Source: Heterocephalus glaber (lineage: Eukaryota; Chordata; Mammalia; Rodentia; Bathyergidae). Taken from it: DNA of 64,000 bases. Positions 22,330 to 35,197 of this stretch are shown piece after piece (the stretch's first letter is position 1; each line of letters starts with the position of its first letter). The translations under genes and the position numbers were made by a program. Below the pieces are notes generated by a model. The model searched no databases. It saw nothing but the letters and a program-made list of their open reading frames with translations, and was not told the origin of the DNA. Where the stretch lies: positions 1,787,824 through 1,851,823 of the forward strand of contig NW_004624783.1 in the NCBI RefSeq assembly GCF_000247695.1, in the 5' to 3' direction.

Positions 22330-24440
22330 GTCTTGGGGTAAAGAAACTTCTTTTTTTACAACATGGGACAAAGACTGGAGGAAAACCTGAGTGATTCAAG
22401 TGGTTTTAAGGAACAATGGAAAGAAATGTCTATGTGAAAGATAAAGAATTACATGTGGGGAAAGGCTGAGGGTCATTTAGCCTGATAAAACTGGGCCTAA
22501 ATATATGTAATCACATCTGTTCTCATACAATTATATCTTCTAGATTTGGGGGCTCTCCCTCCCCTGCTTTATTCCAGAAAAATCTTTTTCTGTAATTTTA
22601 ATCAGGGTTTGACTGAATTAAAGATAGAAACATTTTTTTTTTCTCATAGTCAGTGTAATACAGCTTATTGACTTCCACTCTTAGGCACTAGGATAGCAAA
22701 GATAATTCATTTCAACATGAGACTATAGTGCTTCTGAAATTGTGGGGAGAGGTAGAATTGTTCTTTTATGACATATTTCCTAGATAAATTTACTTGTTTC
22801 ACTATGTGGCATACCTGTGTGACTATAAGATAGCCAGAGTTTTTGACTGTCACCTAACTAAAATCCGCTGTAGAACTCCACCATGAGGTTTATGTGAGCA
22901 TGAACTTCTAGGAAGCATATGGATAGCCCTCCAGGCTATAGTTCACTGGCTGCTGCACTTACGATTTCTAAGTTCTCCACAGGAACCAGAAGAGATATCA
23001 ATAGCAAAGGCAGCACCAGAAAATCTTAAGAGTCTGGGCTACTATTACAGATTCTAAAAAAAGTCAGGTTCCCAATTTTAGGGTGAGGAAGAAAGAAGTG
23101 TAGCCATAATCTCTTCACCCTTGTATCTGCTTGACTTTTTACTCACTTGTGTCATCTCTCAAATTTCTAAGCTTTTAATAGATATTTATATTAAACACAT
23201 TTATTGTATTTCAATATCTCTTGATGGAAAATGAAATGATTTCAAAGAGCCATTGACCATGAATCTCCTAAGAAGTCTCAATGTTTGGAGATCTTATCAT
23301 GCTCCCTAACATTTGGAAAAAGAGCTAATGCAGAGTAGAAATGACAAGTCTTTGTTGATTATTTGCTGACTTATTATCTTGTTTGTTCTTTAAAAGATCT
23401 AAAACCATTTTAAAATAGATAAAATATAAAGAAAAATTTAGTTTAAATTAAAATTTAGACAAAAGGAAAAAGGTAGAAAAAGAATATAGTTAAGAGTGAA
23501 CTCACCATGCAAAGTATATGGAATACTTTATATACATACCCATAGATCTGATATTTGAAAACTTATTAATTAAAATTAATTTATAAACCACAAGTCAATA
23601 CAATACTGTACTTTTGCAGTCATTTGCAGAAGGCACAGAGCAATAAAAAAAAATTTTCACACACACATTTCCAGCTAAGGCTGAACAGGGCATGGCATAT
23701 TCTGTTTTCTTGTTTCAGACCTCATACTGTAAACAAATGTCCTTTTTACTATTTAGCACCTTTTTAAAAACTTTACTATTATTATTTGTTATTCTGCTAT
23801 TCAAAATGGCATAGTGTAAAATGCTGTGATAATGTGTTAAGAAAATATATGTGTGAAGTAAATTTTAGGCAGGCATTAGTTCTTGACTGTGATTTCAATG
23901 ATAACAAATCAACAATATATATATATCAAATAATGTGCCTTTAAACAAAAACACACATAAAACAAAGTTATGTATTATCCTCTGATGAAACTAGAGGTTT
24001 ATAGGAACTTAATTTCCTATTTCCACTAGGAGGAAGTTCCAGTATTGGTTAAGGTAGTGTTGAATGTGACTTTGTTGAGCAAAACTACTATAATTAACAG
24101 TAACTATACATTAGTTACTGTTATATATATTTATGTAACTACATAAATTATGAGAATTCACTATACTTGCAGGAGATGAGAATCCATACTGTTTTCTAGT
24201 AGTTAACAGAGAGAAGGAAGTCTAATTGCACTGTTTAATGTACCGTATCATTATCCTTACGCTCTTTTCTTTTAGCATTTGCTTGTGCTCTCTCTAAAGT
24301 TTTCCTATTTTCAAATCCTCCTTGATCAAGTGCCAATATACTTTTTTAGACTGAGTTCTTGCAAATCACAAGTTATTCAGGGTGACAAATTAAAGTCAGA
24401 GACTGAGAGGACACTGCAACTTACATGTAACCTTTTAAAA
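22330..24440. other. Intergenic sequence between GLYATL3 and the DYNLL1 retrocopy, no gene seen
   Basis: Unique AT-rich DNA (e.g. 23380-23640) with a short (TA)n at 23917-23927. I found no exon or diagnostic repeat. Confidence 0.5.
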
Positions 24441-24452
24441 TAACTACTTAGT

Positions 24453-24542
24453 GGGCCGGGGATTTAGCTTGGTGGTTTCGCCGCCTGCTGCGTTAAGCGC
24501 AAGAACCCGAGTTCAATCTCCGGTACCAAAAAACCCCCAAAA
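24453..24542 (+). mobile_element. ID-like SINE with perfect target-site duplication
   Basis: Body GGGCCGGGGATTTAGCTTGG with GTTCAATCTCC B box and a mixed A/C tail. The duplication AACTACTTAGT is exact at 24442-24452 and 24543-24553. Confidence 0.93.
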
Positions 24543-24554
24543 AACTACTTAGTA

Positions 24555-26850
24555 AACAGGGATGATTTTCATAGTTATCTTTCATTAAATCCAAAGATAC
24601 TTTTTAATGCCACAAAACAGAATGTAGAAATTCTCATAAGGAAACATTTTTTATTTGTTTCAAAGGTCATAATGACAACTGCTAACTCTGAAAGATACAA
24701 AATCCATCAGAATGTTGTATCCTCAATGACAAGTTCCCCATATTTAGTATATGTTCTAGAATACAGAGGTAAAGGTTTGTAACTACTTTAACCAAATTAT
24801 CAACAAACTGAAAGTCTTTGTCAAGGAAAGTAATTGTACTCATAGAAGTTTCAGGAACTTAAGTTTCTTTGGAACATTTGAGAGTTTTATCAGTAAACTT
24901 AAAATATTTTATTGATTAATGTTAATCATGCAATGGTAGAATGTCTCTCTTGAGAAACTTTTAATTTTTATAAACAAAACATAAAATCTCTTTTCGTGGT
25001 ATAATATACCATTTAAAATACAATGGTGGACATTTTTTAACAAGGAAAGAAAAGGTTCTTTATAAGCACTTGCAATCCAATGCCTCTTGTTTAGAGATTA
25101 ATCTTTGTTGCTCTAGTAGTGCCCGTATCACGATGCAAATGATTTATTTTCTTCATATAAAAAATTTAAAAACAAAAATACACCAGTAAAACAAAAATAT
25201 ATCCTTTTCTCTAAGCCTAATTATGATTTATGTTTTTTATATCAGATGCATTTCATCTCTTTTCTATGAAATATATATTAATAAAATTACAAACTGATGA
25301 TTTGGAATTTATTATTGTAATGAAAAACATTTACCTGTTGTTGAGAAGTTCCGTCTGAAACTGAGATCTTTCAGCTCTTTATCAGTGCAGTAGTTTCTTC
25401 TGTGTAAATAGTAAATTTATACTTCAAGGTACCTCCCTGATTAGTATGCAGTGGAAAGAGGAGGGCGAAAGAAGTGTCCACACCTGTAAAGGGGAGAGGC
25501 TTATGCTTTCTGTAAGGTGAAAGTCATCTGAAATACAGCACAGGTTTTTTCGTTTCACCTTTTCCTTTCTGTAGCATTTAGTCTCATGGTGTAAAAGCCA
25601 ATGAATAATAATTTTGATTTGGAAGTGGACATCTTTTAGAAATACCTCCGTATCCATCAGGGTATCATGCAAGGGAATACCAAAGGAGTGGGACACAGGC
25701 AAACAGGATACAATAAGAAAATACTAGAAGCTTTTACTCTCCTAAGTATTTTTATTTAACCTTAAGAGAATTGAGTTTGCTGCCCTAAACTTCCAAGACG
25801 GAAAGGGCTCTAAAAAGCATGCTTGAGGAATTGAGAGTAATTTTGAGACTATTAATTCCTTTACCCAATTCTTTGGAAAAATTATTCAGTTTTCTTCCCT
25901 CAAATGGCTGCAGTTTCACCATATAAGTATTTATGTGGGCATCTCAGCACACAGCACAACACCTGAGTCTCAGAATATTAAGCCCTACAGATGTCTTCAC
26001 AGCATATGGAGAAGGCTTCATTTTGAATGTGACCTGATTGGAGGATGTTGTTTACCATCTTTATGTTTTATAAAACGTAAGTGAGGCCTTTCTTTACTAG
26101 AAGACACTGGGCTAATACAATGGGCAGTTGAAGGTTGAAAGTGACTTGAGAAATTATTTTAGATGTCAACTACTATGTGTCAAAATAAGTGTTTTTCATC
26201 CTGGTATATTGATACAATTTTTAAAAGGATGTTGCAAAGGGCAACATATACTGTTTGTAGCTCTATAGATCCTATACAGTCTTTTCAAAATATAATTTGA
26301 GAAAAAGACTTAAAAAAGTGAACAGAAGCTCTTTTAGAGATTACAGTATCTTAGATGAAATGAAAAAATTAGGGTTCAGGTTATTTATGGAGACAGAAAG
26401 ATTAAGATCTCCCCAAATTTACACCTTGTTTCCAAGGGCATCCAAACAAACTTCTACCCCTTTTCAAAGTTCTTTGTTTTCTATAAAGCATCAGAACAAA
26501 TTAAAAGGGTTGCTTTTTGCCTGAGGAAAAATAACCAAAAAGGCAAAACCTAGTTTCTCAGGAAAACTGTATTGGTTGAAAATAATTAAATTTGAGACAT
26601 ATCTCCCAAGCAAAAATGAACTTACAACTCTGAAATTAAAAGTAAACAAAAAAGGAGGGGATAGTAACATGGTTGTCAATGTAAGATAAATTTAAAGGAA
26701 TTTTCTTTTGTAAATTCAAGTGAATAAATTATTGTAGCAAGATTTACTCATTAAATTCAGTAGCCTCTTCTATTTGTAGCCTAGCAGAAAATTTCTATGA
26801 ATTCAAAGTGTCAATTATTTTTTTACTTCCTAGTTCCTTCACTTCCTATT
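24555..26850. other. Intergenic AT-rich sequence, no gene recognised
   Basis: Several open frames of 60-92 codons (e.g. 25424-25702 minus, 26297-26524 plus) show no family signal and no splice context. No clear repeat was recognised. Confidence 0.5.
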
Positions 26851-26859
26851 TGTGTGATC

Positions 26860-27060
26860 TTAAAACAGGTAAGAAACTGTGCCTCAGTTTCTTCAGCTGA
26901 TGGATGTGAAATAATAGTAATTATGATGAGGTTTAGTCCCCATGGGTTGCTGTTAAGACTAAACATTGGTGTAAATACATGTATGTATGTAATGGGCTTA
27001 CAATAGTGCCTGATATAGCAAGCACACAATTAATGCCAGTCAACTTTATCATTGTTATTG
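26860..27060 (+). repeat. MIR element, nearly full length
   Basis: In order: 'aaactgtgcctcagtttcttcagctgatgg', 'aataatagtaattatgatgagg', 'gggttgctgttaagac', 'tgggcttacaatagtgcctgat' and 'aatgccagtcaac', the canonical MIR layout. Confidence 0.9.
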
Positions 27061-27390
27061 CTGTCATATAGCCCTCTTGCCCCACTTGAAAACTTGCATT
27101 AATTTTAAGGAGTGGAAATGGGGTACAATTGGCTAAGATACATTTGTTTCTACTAGTTTAAAATGAGTAATTTCATTTAAAATTGTATTCTATAATGCTT
27201 TTATTGAATTTGGAAAATGTCTTCCTTCATCTTCCTCTTTATCCAAGTTTAACGCTATAATCAATCTTTGGTATCTTTTGTACAGCAAATCCACAACCTG
27301 TAACAAACAGAGGAAACTTTAATGAGAAGAGCAAACGCCTAACCCAACAAAGTGCGGCTGTATGGTGGGTTAGTAGTGAAGAAATATATT

Positions 27391-27407
27391 CAATAGCAGT
27401 AACTCTT
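27391..27407. repeat. Target-site duplication, left copy (DYNLL1 retrocopy)
   Basis: CAATAGCAGTAACTCTT, identical to 28083-28099. Confidence 0.95.
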
Positions 27408-28082
<675 letters not shown>

Positions 28083-28099
28083 CAATAGCAGTAACTCTT
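28083..28099. repeat. Target-site duplication, right copy (DYNLL1 retrocopy)
   Basis: CAATAGCAGTAACTCTT, identical to 27391-27407. Confidence 0.95.
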
Positions 28100-28104
28100 A
28101 AGAT

Positions 28105-28900
28105 GAAATAGAACACAAAAAATGGCTTAGCCATTTTAGAGATGTAAACACAACTGAGAAGTTTGAATTTTCCCCTGCTTTAGCTTTCTTTTTCTCAAAG
28201 CTGAATATTTCTTGACATGAATGAAACATGAGAGGATTTAGATGTGTTTAGATAGTAAGGCATGAACAATTCAAATACTAATTTTGACAGGTGCAACTGC
28301 ATGTTTTTGGTAAACAGAGAATGCCAAGAAATTCTATCCAACCAAATAAAAGAAAGTAAATCCCTTCATTTTAGGTTCCTTTGCAGGTGTCTCTTATGAA
28401 ACAAAGCCTACTTGTTAAAGATATGCCCAATGGAGAGGGCAATGGAAGGACTCAGATTAAAAAAAGTTCCCCTAAGGTCTGCAACATATCTCTACAGTCT
28501 GTCTCCCAAAAACATTGTACCAAATTATCTTCCTTCAGCAGATTTACTGGGTGTCCCTTTTCTAGTGTGCTCAACAATTTTCCCTTTAGCTTTTAAATAA
28601 ATCTTTGCCAACCTGATAAAACATTTTAATTTGCATTTAAGTGATTATTATAAGGTTATATTATAAGGTTGAACACCTTTCAAGTACCTATTGTCCATTT
28701 ACGTATTTTTCTTTGAGAATTATATATTTTCCTAACAGGTATTCAAACTGCTAGTGATACTTTAGAACTCTTTATTAATAAAGATTGTCTTATATATATT
28801 TTATATCATGTTTTTGGCTTGTTCTTTTAAAATCTTATTTCAAACATTCAAAGATGTATATAATAATCTTTCTGTTATAGTTTTATTTTTGGTTAAATGA
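28105..28900. other. Intergenic sequence, no gene recognised
   Basis: AT-rich unique DNA between the DYNLL1 retrocopy and the provirus. The phrase 'tttaaataaatctttgccaacctgataaaa...ttataaggttgaacacctttcaagtacctattg' (28590-28700) resembles old LINE-1 3' text but is too diverged to call. Confidence 0.45.
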
Positions 28901-28906
28901 AGGTAG

Positions 28907-29371
28907 TATAGCAGCAGAGTGCCAGCCGGAACATACAGACAGGTAGTCCAGGAGAATGGAAGACACGCTCAGAAGTTTTGGAGACAAAGTGCACAGTTTT
29001 ATTTTTAACGCCAGCGCAGCAGTCTGGGACTTCTGCACAAAGAGACTGACCCCACTTTGGGGTTGAGCAGGGCAGGTTTTACACTCGGGAGGGGGCGGGC
29101 TTGCAAGAGTTAAGCACTTTGCATTGGTGACATAGAGCACAAGTTATCTGGGCCCAGCAGGTTCACCAGTTATCAGATATTACAGACATCAAGCTCAGTG
29201 CACAGAGCCACATCCGATTTACATTGTAGGGAGATAGAAGTAATTAAACTGAGAACAAAGGAAATTCCTGAGATGCTTGAGAGGAAGTGTCCGGAAGCCC
29301 GGACATGTTGAGGGAAAACTTTTCCACCAGTAAGTTTGGCTCAAACTGCAGAGAAACATGTTCCCCGTTAA
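28907..29371 (-). repeat. Provirus 3' LTR
   Basis: About 465 bp, aligned with 35198-35688 through long near-identical blocks such as 'gacaggtagtccaggagaat' and 'ctgggcccagcaggtt'. The minus-strand polyadenylation signal AATAAA lies at 29003-28998. Terminal bases are decayed: the minus-strand 5' TG is TT, and the terminal CA is TA. Confidence 0.88.
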
Positions 29372-29386
29372 TTCCCTCCTCTTTTT
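29372..29386 (-). other. Polypurine tract
   Basis: The minus strand reads AAAAAGAGGAGGGAA immediately before the 3' LTR, the expected plus-strand primer site of a retrovirus-like element. Confidence 0.8.
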
Positions 29387-29389
29387 GAG

Positions 29390-29900
29390 GCTGGTTAGTT
29401 TTTTAACTATCAGAGGTATTTACATGTTGGCTGGTGTATATATAAGATCTGATTTTGAGATTATGGAATTAACATGTTGGGAGACAAAATGTATGAACCA
29501 GTTTATGAAACACGGGCCAATGGTTAATAGAATGAGGATACCAAAGAGAGGTCTTACTAAGGCACCTTTCTATGTTTTCCAGTCACCTAGAATATTTACC
29601 AATTGTGAGGATTTTCTGAGTAAATCTAAACAAGACAGGACAGCAAACACCAGCATAGACCCCCAACATATAGCCAAGAGGAAACATCTTTGGAAAATAT
29701 TTCAGTCCTTTGGAGTAACAATTATGAACCCTATGTCAAGAATAAAGGCAGTCACTATGCGGTAGGCAAGAATAAAGACGTCAAGAAAGACCAAGCCTGG
29801 AAAGCACGGCAGTGGGTTATGGGTTGAGGTCCTCAGGCTCAGTGTTGGCCTGTCAGCATCCAGTGTGACAGGAGCAGGGCTTTGAGTTGTCTCCACGGGG
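29390..29900 (-). pseudogene. Decayed env (transmembrane subunit) remnant
   Basis: On the minus strand directly 5' of the polypurine tract, a hydrophobic segment includes L-T-I-G-P-C followed by x-I-N (about 29510-29545). This is the membrane-anchor motif of gammaretroviral envelope transmembrane subunits. Stops and frame changes interrupt the region. The open frame at 29702-29896 is a piece of it. It is a dead relic with no surface-subunit sequence recognised. Confidence 0.6.
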
Positions 29901-30006
29901 TGATTTTTAAGGCAGTCGTCTCATCGGTGTGGGCCTCTCGAGAGTTGTTGTGATGGGGCTTTTTGATCTGAGAGTGATGAATCTATGGCTGGATCTCTGG
30001 AATTTT

Positions 30007-30089
30007 TTTTTTTTTGGTACCGGGGATCAAACTCGGGTCCTTGCGCTTGTGCAGCAGGCGGCGAAACCACTGAGCTAAATCCCCAGCCC
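30007..30089 (-). mobile_element. ID-like SINE inside the provirus
   Basis: Minus-strand body GGGCTGGGGATTTAGCTCAG to GGTACC with A-tail. The duplication GATCTCTGGAATTTT is exact at 29992-30006 and 30093-30107. It post-dates the provirus. Confidence 0.92.
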
Positions 30090-30109
30090 ATAGATCTCTG
30101 GAATTTTAA

Positions 30110-30775
30110 CAGCTCTATCCAGTAATCTTGGTGGAACCAGTGAATGTGTCTTACTTGTTTTTTATGTTGGCTCCTCCCTGTCTTGGAGGGGTAGCATCTT
30201 GAAGGGGCCCTGTCTAATTGTCTAAAAAACATCTAATTAACCTATCTATAACTTTTTTCTGAAGAAGTACCTCTAACTGCCGTGAGGGGCAAGGGGTGAA
30301 GATCATTCTGACTACTTCCGGCTGAGGAAGGTAATGGTTGTGATTGGCAGTCAGAGATACTCTAAAGAGGGTCTATCAAAAGGCCCTCAATAGGCGTCAG
30401 GCATTGTCTCTCAGGTAGCTTTAAGTCTGGAGGAGACAAGACCAAAAAACAGTTAAGAATACATGGGCTAAATAATGAGGTCACCAGGGTTGTTATGAAT
30501 GTAGGCAACAAGTGTGTTTTTACCAGGAAGAATTACTAATAGCCCTTTTATAAAGAGGGTAAGAAGAGGGTCTGGTCCAGGGGATTTTAGAATCCAACAT
30601 AGAAGTCGTATTGTGGTTTAGCAGTTTAGCAGTAATGGACTTTTTATAGGGTCAGTCTGGTGGATCCTGGTGTAGGGATAGAGACCCGTAGCTAGGAAGA
30701 GATGAGGGACCCACCCTCTACCCCCCCCCCCAAGGAGTTCAGATAGCTGGCAGAATAGGCCTAACCACCCCTAAA
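30110..30775 (-). other. Provirus internal region, unassigned
   Basis: Internal DNA of the ERV1 relic with a poly-C run at 30721-30731. No open frame of note and no gene remnant was recognised. Confidence 0.45.
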
Positions 30776-30779
30776 AAGC

Positions 30780-31215
30780 TGACAGTCTGCGGTTGCACCT
30801 CCTCTTCACACTGTACCCTGCAAAGCTTGGTTTGCTAAGATCAAAAGCAAAAAGAACCTTGGCCCTAAGATGTAAAAGGCCACCAAAAAGACCCTTCCCT
30901 GTTGTCCCTAGTAACAAGCTAAGTTAATCATTAACCAATCAAGTAGGGACATCCTCAGCCCAGAGGCAAGATAGGCTCCAACTACTATAAAACCAGCATC
31001 TTGAGCCCCCCTTCAAGGGTGGCTCCGTTTCAAGCACCCCCGCCTGTCTCCCTGAGAGAAAGCAGCTGTAGTCTTGCATGCTTGCTGAATAAAAGTACAA
31101 CTTTGCTTCTACACTTTCAGTCTCTATCTGATTCTTCCACAACCTTCTGCGTCATCAGGAGAGTCAGGCCCAGGACTGTGGGGACTCACCGCCTGTCTCC
31201 GCCCGAGACACTGGT
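30780..31215 (+). repeat. Second ERV1-like LTR nested in the provirus, opposite orientation
   Basis: A plus-strand LTR layout is visible. A TG-initiated U3 starts TGACAGTCTGCGG. A TATA box 'ctataaaacc' lies at about 30985, a polyadenylation signal AATAAA at about 31089, and a pyrimidine-rich U5 'ctttgcttctacactttcag' follows. It is unlike the host provirus LTR. No matching second LTR was seen nearby, so it may be a solo LTR. The 3' boundary (31155-31215) is uncertain. Confidence 0.6.
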
Positions 31216-31219
31216 AAAA

Positions 31220-32365
31220 GAAGTCTAGCACGTTTGCCTTTGATTTTATTTGTAAGACCTTTTGGAGTTTGGCAGTCTCTAGGGAAGAATAAACAAGAAA
31301 TTAGACCATGCATAATCTAAGCATGAACACACTAGAATGGAAGGGCAGGTTGGGGAGAGAGTCATACTTAGAAATTGAAATAGTTATAACTTGTTGACTC
31401 TTAGATTCTTTTATCGATAGAGATTATCTATAAGTCGGATATTTTGTCATAGGTCTCCCCTGCCTTGGCTGTAAGATAGACAATTTGAAGGACAAATTTA
31501 GCTAAGAAATTTAAAGCTCTTGTTGAGCTCTTATAGACTTTACCATACATTTTTTTAATGATTTATAACCATGGTCAGCTATTGGTGTAGCTAGAAACTG
31601 TCAGAAGGGGTCAGCAATCAGAGCCTCTTTTTATATCTAGCTTTATTATTATGTCACCATTTTATACCTCTTTTGGTTATTCTTTTCTGCTGGATGTTTA
31701 AAACCAAGTTAAAATGAGACCTGTGTCAATCAGTATAAACCTCTTGCTATCTATCAAGGTCACTTAAGTCTTCTCAGGCCATTACTCTGGAACCATGCAT
31801 AGTGCCTCTCTGGTCCTCTGTCAGTGTCAGCTGTCAGGATGGGTCACGGCCTTGCTTGACCATGTTTCTTTCAGTGAAAGCATGGGAGATTTTTCCCTCT
31901 TGGTGACCCTCCTTTGGCACACGGTACATTTGTCCTCTGGTGCCCAGCAATCTCCCTGCTCAGGAGGTTGAGTGACTTACCAAAGATGTAGAATCCTGTA
32001 GAGAAGGTTCCCTCATGTCCTGAATCTTTGTTGACCTTGAGAGGCCAGGGCAAAATAATGGCTGTCCTCATAGCCCAGTTACCATTCTAGTTCTGGTCTC
32101 CAAACTTTAGTTGAACACCAAGAAGAGAAGGTCAACAACATTAGCATTGCAACAGGAGTAATGAACTTAACTATTATAATTTTACCTGAATAGCAAGCAT
32201 TTTGGAATTTACAATATACTTAGAGAACTGTTATTGTTATTAATCATGGTTGTTCTAGTAGTTGAATTCCTGCAGAATATTAACAGAAAAAACTTAAATC
32301 AAGAGCCACAAATAATATTTTAACGTGACAATCATGATGACCTTACCTTTGTAACGCATTTAAAT
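31220..32365 (-). other. Provirus internal region, unassigned
   Basis: No coding remnant could be named. The 66-codon minus frame at 31871-32071 is the only open stretch and is not recognisably gag, pol or env. Confidence 0.45.
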
Positions 32366-32375
32366 GTCTATCTTG

Positions 32376-32449
32376 GGGGCCAGGGATTTAGCTCAGTGGT
32401 TCCTCTGCCTGCTTTGCAAGGTCCCAAGTTCAATTCCTGGTACCAAAAA
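32376..32449 (+). mobile_element. ID-like SINE with internal deletion
   Basis: GGGCCAGGGATTTAGCTCAG body, but about 8 bases are missing before 'aaggtcccaag'. Flanked by GTCTATCTTG (32366-32375) and GTCCATCTTG (32450-32459). Confidence 0.88.
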
Positions 32450-32829
32450 GTCCATCTTGATATAAAATAGCCATTGTTAAACATACTAATTTTTTTAAAA
32501 AACACCAAAAATTTTCATCTAAATTGCTATCTTTTGATAGGATACCATCTAAAGAAAATATCTCAGCCCATAAATGTACCTTTTACCATAAATAGCTTGA
32601 GTGTATGAAAAAGGCAAATAACTGAATCAAAAAGAGGTTATTATCATAAACAACATACTAGAAAACGTGTACAGTCAGAAAGCATAAATACATTTAGTAT
32701 ACCAGAAAATTAACAATAATAATTATCATAATTATATGTATGAGACCTTATGCCCTTTAATTCAGTTTGGTACAAAAGCATCTTTTTAATAAAACCTTGT
32801 TATTGTTGTTTTTTACAGGAAATTTAATC

Positions 32830-32909
32830 GGTTTTTTTTTTGGTACTATGGATCGAACTCAGGTCCTTGTGCAGCAGGTGGCAAAACCACTGAGCTAAAT
32901 CCCTGGCCC
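32830..32909 (-). mobile_element. ID-like SINE with perfect target-site duplication
   Basis: Minus-strand body GGGCCAGGGATTTAGCTCAG to GTACC with A-tail. The 14-bp duplication CAGGAAATTTAATC is exact at 32816-32829 and 32910-32923. Confidence 0.94.
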
Positions 32910-32929
32910 CAGGAAATTTAATCTTTTAA

Positions 32930-33853
32930 AAATGACAAGTGTAAACATATCATAACAACATATTTAGAATTTATCCCTTTGATGACAACCAATGTAAACA
33001 TAGTACAAATAACATATTTAAGTAATATTTATTGATGTAAGTCTTTTATAAGGCTATGAAAACTATCGGGTCAGTCTGTTGTAAGACTGAAAACTGTTGA
33101 GGTGCCCCTAGTGAACAAAGACTGGAAAATATTTCCATGTGGCCGCTCCTTTGTTCACCAAGGGGAGTCCTGTTAGCAGCCTCTTTTAAGTCTCTTTATT
33201 TAATTACTTTGACAAAGTTTATTTAATAACCTATAAAAACCAGATTATTACATTATTTGTAACCAATTAAGTTTTGGAGTGATTATATTTAAACAACAAT
33301 ATGTATTACATCTTTTTAATCTGTTAGCAACCTGGGGTGGAGCATGCCTTGAACTTAATAACCTTTATCTATAAACAAAACAGCTGTACGATTGGACAAA
33401 CAAACATATAAGACAATTTATAAAAATAGAGTGCACTCAAATATATTTATCCCAATTAAATTATAATATCTCTTTATAATTTTTAGATTTACAATTATAA
33501 ATAAGACTAGTCAATTAACAGAGATCTCTTGTAGAATTAGAATCAGAAGGAATGAAAGCTCTTTATGCCTGTAAATGTAAACCTTTTATAACAAACTTGA
33601 AACCAACAAGCAAACATACTTATTTCCTTGATAAATCACTTTTGCATACCTTCTCCACATACCTAGGCCTTTTGGTCTTGTATATCTCTCTTTATCCTTC
33701 TAACAAGACAAACATACAAAATCCTTTTATATCAAAAGTATAGCCCCTTTATTTGTAGCCTTTTAAAATCTATATATATTTTTCCATTTCACTTACTATA
33801 AACCTTTCATAACAAGCTTGGCTTCAGTTATTAAAATTTTAAAGTGTTCCCTC

Positions 33854-33901
<48 letters not shown>

Positions 33902-34480
33902 GTTTTATGTATTTTAAAATTTGACTGGGTGCCAATAGAATACTAGTAACCATGAGTTTTTTATTAACAAAGTACAGAAAGATCAAGTTAATCCTATAAT
34001 TACAATGCAAGAATTTATAATGCACAAGTTTTAAGCATACTAATTAAACATTACTTTAAGTTGGAGATGAAAGGTACATTTGTCAGTTAGCCAGAGGAGG
34101 GAATGATAACAAAGTTCCTGCCTCAAGGTGGGTGTAGGGTCAAGCACAGAGATTACTCATGGTGTCCAGTGACATCTGAGATACAAGAATAGCCTATTAT
34201 GCCCTGTAGCCCTGGAGTTTTTATCTCTGCCTTAAACATAATGTAGAAAAATGTACAACCTTGAGATAGAGACCCATATACTTTGTAAGTGAAACCAAAA
34301 AAACTTGTATTGTTTCAGAAATAAATTAACTCCCAGTTGGCTTGCAGATACTGAAGGAAGACAACAACCCACTGAAAGGTAAATTAATCCTTTGTACAAA
34401 TAAGCAAACTCGAATACCAAAACTAGAGGGAACTCACACACCCATTTTACAATAAATTTAAGCACTTAAGTCCAAATGTA
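32930..34480 (-). other. AT-rich non-coding part of the provirus
   Basis: Over 1.5 kb of AT-rich sequence lies where gag-pol would be expected. Its only notable features are a (TA)n tract and short chance frames (33552-33743, 34232-34465). It could be foreign DNA carried by a non-autonomous element or an undetected later insertion. Confidence 0.45.
33860..33898. repeat. (TA)n microsatellite
   Basis: About 19 TA units. Confidence 0.98.
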
Positions 34481-34499
34481 ACATATACAAAAGAAGAAT

Positions 34500-35177
34500 A
34501 AAACGTCATTTTACCGAGAGGGGCCTCACGGACAGAACGACCTTTTTTATGTCGTCTGCTACAGTCATACTTGAATTCATACACAGACATCCAGAGGTTC
34601 TCGAAAATTCCCCCTTGAGCAGAATCGAGACAAACAAGGCAAATAGGGTGCTCCTCCTACAAGAGGTGCCTCGCAGTTGGTCCACTGGCCACGGGCCTCT
34701 CAGCCACTTTAAGGACCATCCAGGCTCTAGGGTGAATTTCTAGTTCCAAGAGCATCCAGTTAGCATTTTCTAGACACCTCCACGGAATTGCCCCCAAAGC
34801 TAGCAGGGGACATCAGTTCCCGCTGAGCTGACAAAACCAAATCAAACCAAAGTGAATCAAACCAAAGCTAAAGGGGGCGTTAATTCCCCTGAGGGGCGGC
34901 CAAGCCCTCCTTCTACCCTCACGGGCAGGTCCAAGCTAACTGAGAGTGTCCCGGGGTCTTACCTCTTCTAGCAGCCAGGCCAAACCAGATAATACGTCCT
35001 TGCTCCCTTTGAGTTCAGGAAGTCATAAGTGCGGAGTAGGTGTCGCCCTAGGTCCTCTGGAGACGCTCAGAGAAAGCCAGCTCTGACAGCTCGCTGTCAC
35101 TTTCAAGGACCCAGCATGACCTCCACTCTGCCTCCAAGGACTTTGACTGATGATCAAGTGATCAGCACAGTGGATTC
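34500..35177 (-). other. Provirus 5' leader region
   Basis: Following the primer-binding site on the minus strand, this GC-richer stretch has the position and composition of a retroviral leader. No gag start was recognised. Confidence 0.45.
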
Positions 35178-35195
35178 ATCCCGGACGTGCTCCCA
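35178..35195 (-). other. tRNA-Pro-type primer-binding site
   Basis: The minus strand reads TGGGAGCACGTCCGGGAT, two bases after the LTR terminal CA. It matches the common gammaretroviral proline PBS at 16 of 18 positions. Confidence 0.8.
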
Positions 35196-35197
35196 AA

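Noticed and set aside
32930..34480. gag or pol genes in the provirus
   Set aside because: No reverse-transcriptase, protease, integrase or nucleocapsid motif was visible on either strand. I prefer to leave it unassigned.
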